Shown here one piece after another: positions 57,014-64,000 of a stretch of 64,000 nt of DNA. A model generated the notes under the pieces. That model was not told where the DNA came from. It worked only from the letters and a program-made list of their open reading frames with translations, and ran no database searches. The translations under genes and the position numbers were made by a program. The stretch covers positions 93,751,342-93,815,341 of the forward strand of contig CM043953.1 of the NCBI GenBank assembly GCA_014529385.2, written 5' to 3'. Positions within the stretch are counted from its first letter, which is position 1. Every line of letters begins with the position of its first letter. Origin of the DNA: Adiantum capillus-veneris. Its lineage: Eukaryota; Streptophyta; Polypodiopsida; Polypodiales; Pteridaceae.

Positions 57014-58090
57014 TTGGGCGCACCGGAAGTATTGACCAGAATAGCCTATCATGCCATCGGCATGGCCGAAAACATACCGCCTCTGTCCTGGATCATAACA
57101 CATGGATCTTGGAAGCTCAACCCTCTCCAAGATCTGGTAAGTGATCATTTAAATCACGTGATGAATCCGATGACAGTTCATCAGAGCAGCATAGCAGTAA
57201 AAGCTCTGACAACAAATAAAAAAGAGCTAGGAGGGAAGAAATGAAGCGAAAAGCTATGGCTACCCACCAAGAGGAGCCAGTGCAAAAACAAGCAAGATTT
57301 AAAAGAGAAAAACAGGCATATCATCACACTAGGCAAGCGCAGGGACAAGACCCAAAAAAGTGGGTACCCACCAGCTTGAAGGGACTTCGAACGAAACATC
57401 ATTCAAGGAAACGGGCCAAGGATCCCAAGGATCATTTAGAAAGAATGTACCAAGAGGCAGAGGCCTTGAAGCTGAAAGAGGCGGAAGAAGCAGCCAAGAA
57501 AGCTGAGGAAGCAGCAACTCAAGAGCAAATCCAGACATCCCCCTGACCCACCTCACCGCCGTCAAAACAATAGGACCAGCCCATGCCCACTCCACCATCA
57601 TCATCGCCAGGCCAAGACACCACTGAAGAAGCCGAGACCGACAAGGAAAAGGATTTGATTTCACCCACCAAATAGAAGCTACACAACAAATTGACCACGC
57701 CAAGCACCATGAAGGAAAGGAAGCTGAACCAGCACCAGAGCAGACAGCCGAAGATACTCATAAGGAGGCGGATGAAACCGATAAAGAGCAAGATATAGAA
57801 AAAGAGCAAACCACTACACATGAGGAAGAAACCGAGACTGAGAAGGCGGAAAGGCCTGCAATCGTGGAAACAGAAAGGGTTGAACCACAACAATAATTTC
57901 CACTCAGCGAGCAACTGCCGAGGTTTCAAAACCTCAGGATGGTCAAGGAAAAGCAACCAGCTCTATAGAAACACCAACAATAACAACACACCAAGAAGCA
58001 ACACAAGAGGTTGTCGGCATATCTCAACTTGCAAGACAGGAGGAGTGGCAGTCCAATGATGAAGTCATTCTACAAGCGAGTATGCAAGGT
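57014..58090 (+). pseudogene. Element G ORF, basic and acidic low-complexity middle
   Basis: After frameshifts, 57241-57546 is a Lys/Arg-rich frame with KKWVPTSLKGL (a WVP motif like those in the Gypsy-3 and Gypsy-4 tails) and an Ala/Glu/Lys helix. From about 57715 to 57895 another frame is very acidic (repeated DKE, EEET and KEQ). Stops are common here. Confidence 0.45.
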
Positions 58091-58092
58091 AG

Positions 58093-59820
58093 ATGCAAAT
58101 CATGACGGAGAAACTCCGCTCAGTTGCCTTTAATCGGAGTACTAAAGCCAAAGAATTAGAAATGGTCATCGATGCTCTTCAAGGCGAGCTCGACTACAGA
58201 ATGGCTACTATCACAAATCTCCAAAGCCAAGTACAAGAGCTAAAGACTGAAGCAGAACAGCATCAGATAGCCAGGGACAGCCAACAAAAGGAAATGGAGG
58301 AGTTGGGTGACCTCCTGACTAAGTTATCTAATGCCTGCAAAGTGAAAGATGAGCAGTTGACAGAAGTGACAAATGAACTTCTTACCACCTCTCTCTCAGC
58401 TTAGAAGATTCAAGCACAATTAGATGTAGCAAACGCATCTCTGCAGTATTCTGAACAAACATTTAATGATCATGCCACTTTATTGCGGCAATTAAGAGAA
58501 AATCCAGTCTTGACCTCGATCAAGGGAACATATGAAGTATACAAAGCTCTTGAAAATAAAAACAAAGATTTAGAACTGGAGTTGAAGCTAGAGCAGTCAC
58601 AACGTAGAGACCTGGCACTCATGCGAGTCCAAAGAGAGGAGGAGCTCCTTAAGGAAATTGCAGGATTGAAAAGAATGAATCAACTCCTCAAAGAAGGAAA
58701 TCCAGATATAGAGGAAGACGCAGGCACTTCAAAGCCACCCCAAGTGGAAATCCCCTCGGTCTCATTTGTTGAATTTGAGACACAGTCTACCGAAGATCCG
58801 AGTGAGGGAGAAGATTTTCAAGTCCAAATCGCAAAGGAACACACAGTGCCAATGGTCCAGCTGTCAAAGGCTGAAGAAGATGCACTGAAGGAGAAGACCG
58901 CCTTAGAGGTAAATGAGCAGTGGAAGGCAGCTATGGATTGGGAGTTCAGAGTTTTACACTCTATCAACGTCACACAGCTCACTCCCAATCAAATCAATGC
59001 TCAATGGCACCAACAATCCCTGCCATACCCTCTCATCAAGGTAGAACTCTTATAGGTAAAGGAAAGATTATACAAGGATATGCAAGAAGATGGCGCAGAT
59101 CAAGACCACCCAAAGTGGAGGCTAAGCTGGTTGAACAAGAATCCAAGATATTTGATTATGTTCACAAGAGCACCTGTGGCCATACAGAAAGATCCCACAT
59201 TTTGTCATGTACTACGAGTAAGGGTGTGGCAAGCACACGAAGCACTGCAGAAGAAGAGGCCCACATGGCTAAATTTTCCCAGGCTTCTAGCTCCAGAGAG
59301 AGGCCAAGCAACAGAAGAATACATGGTAAAAACCCTAACGGGTGCCATGACATTCTTCAAAAGTCTTCCAGATCTCTCTTGTGCCATGTTATATAAGATC
59401 TGTCGGATGCTACTCACATGCATACAAGTCTTCAATGATCCTGAGCAGACAGGAACCCCATGTCTCTCATCTTTGGAAGGAAACAAAGGCCTCTACTATG
59501 ATCTAAGTGGGTAACCCTTAGAGGAAGTTCTTTATGGCTTTTATACCCGATGCATGTTTCTTTCCTCACACAATATGCTAGCTTTTGAGGAGGCATTTTA
59601 CATTGGCTTCTTCACCTGGCGAACGAAGATATTTGGGCCGGTGATAAGCAACCTCACAGCAAGATTTGTAGGCTACTCGACAGTGGAACTAAAAAATAGA
59701 GTCACCATGCAATTTTTGCAAGTGCCAAACAAAGAACGCAAACTCAGATACGAAAAGGTACTAGAAGCACTGAAGGACCGCCTCGCCCGCCATCAACCCG
59801 AAGATTACTTCATCCCATAA
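58093..59820 (+). pseudogene. Element G ORF, coiled-coil and C-terminal domain
   Basis: A single frame of 575 codons with only three stops (58402-58404, 59053-59055, 59512-59514). The first 220 residues are heptad-like and rich in Leu, Glu, Lys and Gln (ITNLQSQVQELKTEAEQ, LENKNKDLELELKLEQ), predicting a long coiled coil. An acidic linker follows, then a compact, aromatic-rich C-terminal region (WLNKNPRYLIMFTRAP, DLSCAMLYKICRMLLTCI, FEEAFYIGFFTWRTKIFG). The frame ends 25 bp before the polypurine tract, where a retroelement ORF should end. Unknown family. Confidence 0.55.
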
Positions 59821-59845
59821 AAGTTGTGTCAAGGGACGACACATG

Positions 59846-59860
59846 CGAGGAGGGGGGGAA
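59846..59860 (+). other. Element G polypurine tract
   Basis: CGAGGAGGGGGGGAA, directly before TGTTAGCAGC. Confidence 0.8.
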
Positions 59861-60310
59861 TGTTAGCAGCAAGCTAACGCGGACACCATTTTTTGGAATT
59901 CTCCTTGTAAAAAAAATTATTATTTTGATAAATCGAGAATATTGTAACTCCTATTTTCTTGGTAAACTTAGTAATTAATGAGCCGGGGCTACAAGCTTCC
60001 AGATTGTATCAGCCATTCAATTTCCAGCTTTGGTAGAACTCCAGATTATTACTTTTGACCACCCAAAAACCTTGGCTAAGGTATAAAAGCCAATTTTTGT
60101 AAGTTTTTATAAGTTTTTGGATAATAAATACACAGCGTGAGCTAACGGCGCTCACTTCTCTCCTTCTCGCGCTTCCTACTCCCTCTCCGGTTGTCACATT
60201 GCGAATGCGTTTGTTGCATTGCAACTGCAAGTAAAAGTTCTACGCATTGACGTAAGCCATTCACAGTATTTCATAGCTTTAGGCGTCGCCGACCCGCGGC
60301 CTAATTTCAT
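59861..60310 (+). repeat. Element G 3' LTR (right end uncertain)
   Basis: It starts with TG and an inverted phrase (TTAGC AGCAA GCTAA). It contains a TATA-like GTATAAAAGCC at about 60081 and an AATAAATA at about 60123, as an LTR with promoter and poly(A) signal would. The end near CATCA (about 60310) is a guess because no second copy is in the window. Confidence 0.5.
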
Positions 60311-60749
60311 CATGACTAGGAATTTACACTTTTAAATCGAAAACTAAGCATAGGCGGGATATTGGGGCATCATTGCTAAGCATATAGATGCATTCTGGGT
60401 CAAAAACAACTAGGTCAAAAATCCACTGTTGTTAATAATTGCGATTTTGGAACTTGACCTAAAGTGGGGTTTGAGGCCTTAGGCATGTGTACTTAGGTCT
60501 TGTAAACATGTCCTAGAAGTTTCATTACGTTTGGATGTCATTTGATGATGTAACGGATGTGATTTGCTTGCCGATGAGCGGTTGGCTTTTGGTGATTTCA
60601 GCCACTTGAGTGTAGCTTGAGTTAGATGCAAGTTGTTAGTTGTTTTCCGAGAGATTGACAGCCTCTTGTAGCCTCTATGCACTAGTCGAGTCAGCTTCGT
60701 CCCATGGTTTGACAATTTAATCGTGGTTCTCGCTAATACTTCAATAAGA
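60311..60749. other. Spacer with one degenerate palindrome
   Basis: No coding sequence. AATAATTGCGATTTT near 60433 resembles half of the element G palindrome, so this may be leader sequence of the same family. Confidence 0.35.
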
Positions 60750-61330
60750 TAGGATGGTGAGATTAGACATGCGTCCCACACTATACTTGTTGGTAAATAA
60801 ACCCTCATCCACATGAAGAATTACACGTTGGTTACTAATTCTTCTTGAGTTTGACTTCACTATTGTTGTGAGACCTGGTAAAAAACATGTCATAGTTGAT
60901 CATCTATCTCGCATACCCAATGGGGAAGTCCCTATAGGAATTGATGATGATTTACTCAATACATCCCTATTCATGGCGGAAACAATGCCTGAATGGAGTG
61001 AGAGAATTGTTAACCTTTTAGTTAATGGTTCTCCACCTAAGGAGCTTCATAAAGATTTAGCTCAAAAGATAATCTAAGAGTGTGAAGAATATTGCCTAAT
61101 GTTTGGAACTCTCTACAAGAGAGGGAAGGATGAAGTACTTAAACGTTGAGCCCGTGAAGATGAATACTTGTACATTTTGCAAGAAGCACATATGGGCATA
61201 GCTGGCGATCATTTTCGGGAGAATTTATTGCTAGGTAGGTGTTGCAATAAGTCTATTGGTGGCCACTTTGTTTAAGGATGCATCATTTTTTATGAAAGGG
61301 TGCGATAAATGCCAACAATGTAAGAAACCA
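60750..61330 (+). pseudogene. Gypsy-4 RNase H end and H2C2 domain
   Basis: Reads LYLLVNKPSST, ARWLLILLEFDF-type sequence and HVIVDHLSRIPNGE, then WSERIVNLLVNGSPP, LYKRGKDEVLKR, EAHMGIAGDHF and KGCDKCQQCK. The His-His-Cys-Cys positions can be followed across two stops and a shift. Only one H2C2 domain is present, in contrast to Gypsy-3. Confidence 0.7.
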
Positions 61331-61872
61331 CAGCAAAAAGATAAGATGCCCCTGCATCCCATTGACGTAACTCAACCATTTGAAAAGTGGGGCTTAGACT
61401 TTGCATGTCTAATTAGTTTGACTGCACAAAACATGCAATCACGATACATTATAGTGGCCACGGATTATGTAACCAAATGGGCTGAAGTGAGGGCTACACA
61501 CAAGGCTGACGCAAAGACAACAGCTAAGTTCCTCTTTGAGAACATTATTACATGCTTTGGGTGCCCTTTTGAGCTTGTAAGTGACAATGACATTCATTTC
61601 ATAATGACGTGATCAAAGAGCTCACAATGAACTTCATGATATCCCACCACAAGTCTACACCTTATTACCCCCAAGCAAATGGCCAAGCCAAGAGTATAAA
61701 CAAAACTCTCATCTTTGTTTTGACCAAGACAGTTGAGGCACACCGCACTGAATGGGATCTAAAGCTTACGTCAGCTTTATGGAACTATCAAACTGCATAT
61801 AAAGTAGCCATCAATTGGCCAAGAAGCAGTGATGCCCTAGGAATTTGTCATTCCTTGTCTTCATATGACTAG
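61331..61872 (+). pseudogene. Gypsy-4 integrase core
   Basis: Contains FEKWGLDFACL (first Asp), YIIVATDYVTKWAEV, FELVSDNDIHFI (second Asp) and YYPQANGQAKSINKT, where the expected catalytic Glu is Lys. A one-base shift near 61610 and the lost Glu make it inactive. Confidence 0.8.
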
Positions 61873-62313
61873 TCAAGAAGGCTTGGATGGTAATCCTTTG
61901 GTCGAGCAATTGTATATTCTTGAGCATCTAGAGGAAGAAAGGAAATTGGCTATGTACAATGCCCTAGATATACAAGTGGGAGACAAAGTTCTTATGTATG
62001 GTGTACATAACAAAAAGAAGAAATTAAAATACGCCGGTAAGGACCATATCGAGTGTGTGAAATTACCCTTCAAGGTACCATTTGTCTGGAGACTCAATAT
62101 GGAATTGAAACTGTGGGATTCCTTAAAGGGAGTAAATTCAAAAGGTACTATGATCCTCTAAGCCAAGAAGAATTACAAGTCATCCATCAAAAGAAGGAAT
62201 CCAAGAAACAAGTAGAGTTTAAAAAGATACAAGACCAAGTTGAGACTCGAGAATGGAAACACCGTCTTAGATGCCAACGAGAGGCTAATTTGGGGATCAC
62301 GAGCGTTTTTTGA
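61865..62313 (+). pseudogene. Gypsy-4 integrase C-terminus and charged linker
   Basis: Reads LAMYNALDIQVGDKVLMYG, as in the start of gypsy integrase C-terminal domains, then after a shift GSKFKRYYDP and a Gln/Glu/Lys-rich helix that leads to the retropepsin-like domain. Confidence 0.55.
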
Positions 62314-62889
62314 GGAAACCAATGACAATTCATTAGAATCTGAGCCACCTCTACGATACCCAATTGAACTAAACAGCCCCTATGGGAAAGTGTTGTATAA
62401 TGCCTTGTTAGATACGGGAGCTCAACATAATTTGACGTCATATGGAGTATGGTGCCAGTTAGTAAAACCACCCCTATCTCCGAGTACCATCCAAATCAAG
62501 GGCTTCAATAAGAAAAAGACTATTGTTTGTGGAATCCTACACACTCCTTTCATTTATGACAACGGAATGGTGGTTCAAAGCTTTTGGTCATGCATGTTGG
62601 CACTATGGAGGGTAACATAAACCTAGGGTGCACGTGGATGTCTGCAACTAAATGTAGTATTGATTGGGGAACCGAGAGTATCACGACACAAAAACCAACT
62701 CTCAACCCTACCCCTCAAGAAGTAGTCCTTGAGATTTCGCCTCCAGAGAAATCACAAAACAAAAAATTGCAAATCCAAGAGGTTAAAGCATCTGTACATG
62801 TAGCACAAACCTCTAAAATTTTAGCTTCCATGCCTAAAACAGAGAATGTGGCACCCAGGAATCAGCATGTTTTGACAAGGGGAACATAG
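62314..62889 (+). pseudogene. Gypsy-4 retropepsin-like domain downstream of integrase
   Basis: Reads VLYNALLDTGAQHNLTSYGV (canonical D-T-G-A loop, Asp at about 62411) and, after a shift near 62590, GTMEGNINLGCTWMSATKCSID, which fits the flap-to-end part of a retropepsin (usual I-L-G-x-x-W-M). The order integrase, charged linker, protease is the same as in Gypsy-3. Confidence 0.65.
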
Positions 62890-63540
62890 AAATGGGTCCC
62901 TAAAGCTTCATTAATGACCACCTTCAATGCTCAATCTGGTTCAAAACAGAAGCCTCATAAGAGACGCCCCACTTGCCCCAAGAAATGTAAGAAAACATTG
63001 CGTTGGATTACTATACGACTATTAGAAGTCCAAGGCCATTATTAAGGAAATGATCAAATTTGGGTGCCTAAACCTAAATTGTATTCTTTCCTGTCACTTA
63101 CAGACCGATGATGAGTCTGATCCTGTAACTTTGGAGTCGATTAAAGACTACGGGAAGGAAAAGATCAGGGAATACTACACACCTATTTCAAAGCTAGTTT
63201 GGGTACCAAAGCGAGAACGATTTGTATCACTTAGCTCAAGAATAGGGAATTCAAATGAAGCTTCATGTAGTTCATCCACATAAATACAAACTCCTACACA
63301 ATCTCCACCTCTACCAGTGTAAATATCCAGAAAACAAGAAAGAATTTTCACCTCCCATTGTAAGTCCACCACCGAAAGCAACGTTGCAGGTAAGATCATG
63401 GGAGAGTACCTTACCACCCTTGCAACTTGATGAAGCACCTAGGGTGGCAAAAAACTATTGGTCAAAGTCTTCACCCATTCTAGCTTGGAACAAGTGGTTT
63501 CAAAAGGTGACGACATCTTTCCAAAAATTATGATCTACCC
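62890..63540 (+). pseudogene. Gypsy-4 C-terminal tail with WVPK motifs
   Basis: WVPK occurs three times: after a stop at 62887-62889, near 63059 and near 63201. Between them are basic and Pro/Ser-rich stretches. Frames change several times. Function unknown. Confidence 0.5.
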
Positions 63541-63554
63541 AAGGAAGGGGGGAG
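63541..63554 (+). other. Gypsy-4 polypurine tract
   Basis: AAGGAAGGGGGGAG, directly before TGTTTACTAAC. Confidence 0.85.
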
Positions 63555-63763
63555 TGTTTACTAACATCCTTCATTTGCTTTCTTCACTCTTAACCTTCCT
63601 CCCTGACCACTTAACCTCCTAATCTTAGGGACTCTATATACATAGCCTTATACTTCTACTAACAAAAAAACAAAAAACAAGAAAAAACAAAAATAGTAAA
63701 AGATCAAGAGAGACTAGTAACGAGAGTGCATCCTATTGGATCCAACATATAGCCAAAATTCAC
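63555..63763 (+). repeat. Gypsy-4 3' LTR, start
   Basis: Starts TGTTTACTAACATCC. A TATA-like CTATATACATAGCC lies at about 63633. The right end is not certain: it either ends near the ATG at 63764 or continues past the window. Confidence 0.5.
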
Positions 63764-64000
63764 CATGTCACATCAAGCAGCACAAGAAAACAACCCTTAT
63801 GTTTTAGAGACCTAACAAAATCCAAATCTATATGTGTTCCTAGAGATGGCTAGTTCACCAAAGACATGCGCTTCTAATTTTGATGAAAGGTACCCTTTTT
63901 ATTTTTCTCAAATGTTTCACATATGCTACCTTGTACTTTCTCGTGAATGGGATTTGGTAGAGAGACTTGCGAGTGAGAAAATTTTTGAGAAGTTAGGATG
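63764..64000 (+). CDS. Partial open frame at the window edge
   Basis: ATG at 63764 starts MSHQAAQENNPYVLET, has a stop at 63812-63814, and then runs open to the end of the window (MASSPKTCASNFDERYPFYF...). It looks like real coding sequence in composition and follows an LTR-like segment, so it may be the start of another element's gag or ORF. I do not recognise it. Confidence 0.35.

Larger units (their letters stand above)
54931..60310 (+). mobile_element. Element G: non-autonomous LTR element with a long coiled-coil ORF
   Basis: A leader with palindromes is followed by about 3.6 kb of coding sequence, a polypurine tract (59846-59860) and an LTR-like sequence starting TGTTAGCAGC. No gag, protease, reverse transcriptase or integrase motif is seen in the whole coding stretch. 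The 5' LTR is not identified, so the left limit is a guess. The element must rely on other elements for copying. Confidence 0.6.
60750..63554 (+). mobile_element. Gypsy-4: 5'-truncated Ty3/gypsy element
   Basis: Starts inside RNase H (YLLVNKPSST, LLILLEFDF) and continues with one H2C2 domain, integrase, a retropepsin-like domain, and a tail with WVPK motifs, a polypurine tract (63541-63554) and an LTR. The same domain order as the end of Gypsy-3 with clearly different sequence, so it is a related but separate family. Stops and frameshifts are frequent. Confidence 0.8.

Overview
The window reads as nuclear DNA of a land plant, probably one with a large, repeat-rich genome. The evidence is spliced coding sequence with GT-AG introns, plant-type Ty1/copia and Ty3/gypsy retrotransposons (one with a chromodomain), primer-binding sites matching tRNA-iMet and tRNA-Asp, a decayed nepenthesin-type aspartic protease and many long (CT)n/(GA)n microsatellites. 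I cannot name the species. There are no bacterial-style operons, CRISPR arrays, rRNA genes or recognisable tRNA genes.

Layout. 1-8.1 kb holds the only convincing host gene tail (two 3' exons at 4172-4471 and 5508-5574, + strand), among small tandem duplications, a degraded gag-protease fragment (about 1.8-2.1 kb) and a possible non-LTR reverse transcriptase scrap near 6.7 kb. 8.1-15.6 kb holds two related Ty1/copia elements on the minus strand: Copia-1 with both LTRs, and Copia-2, truncated at both ends. 17.0-20.5 kb is the pol part of a minus-strand chromovirus (Gypsy-1), and 25.3-26.6 kb is the gag-protease part of a similar element (Gypsy-2). Between them lie a dead nepenthesin-like gene, a compound microsatellite and a solo LTR. 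27.8-31.1 kb is Copia-3, a deletion derivative with clean LTRs, tRNA-iMet primer site and target duplication. From 31.7 kb come a dispersed repeat (F), an LTR plus long leader of another gypsy-like element (D, with palindromes), a second F copy split by a complete 10.2-kb non-autonomous LTR element (H, 35771-45992, minus), then a nearly full-length but 5'-truncated gypsy polyprotein (Gypsy-3, 46.2-54.2 kb, +), a non-autonomous LTR element with a long coiled-coil ORF (G, about 55-60.3 kb, +) and a truncated gypsy (Gypsy-4, 60.75-63.6 kb, +).

How the parts fit. Nearly all coding potential is retrotransposon-derived and most of it is broken by stops, frameshifts or lost catalytic residues, so nothing here is likely to be an intact autonomous element. 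The most unusual biology is (1) a retropepsin-like domain located after the integrase in both Gypsy-3 and Gypsy-4; (2) a second zinc-binding H2C2-like domain before the integrase of Gypsy-3; (3) two large elements (H and G) that have LTR-element signals but no reverse transcriptase or integrase and instead carry long ORFs of their own; and (4) leader regions of two different elements (D and G) that carry palindromes with a common ATCGCGAT core, mostly spaced about 280-295 bp apart. All homology calls were made by eye on translated sequence; no database search was run.
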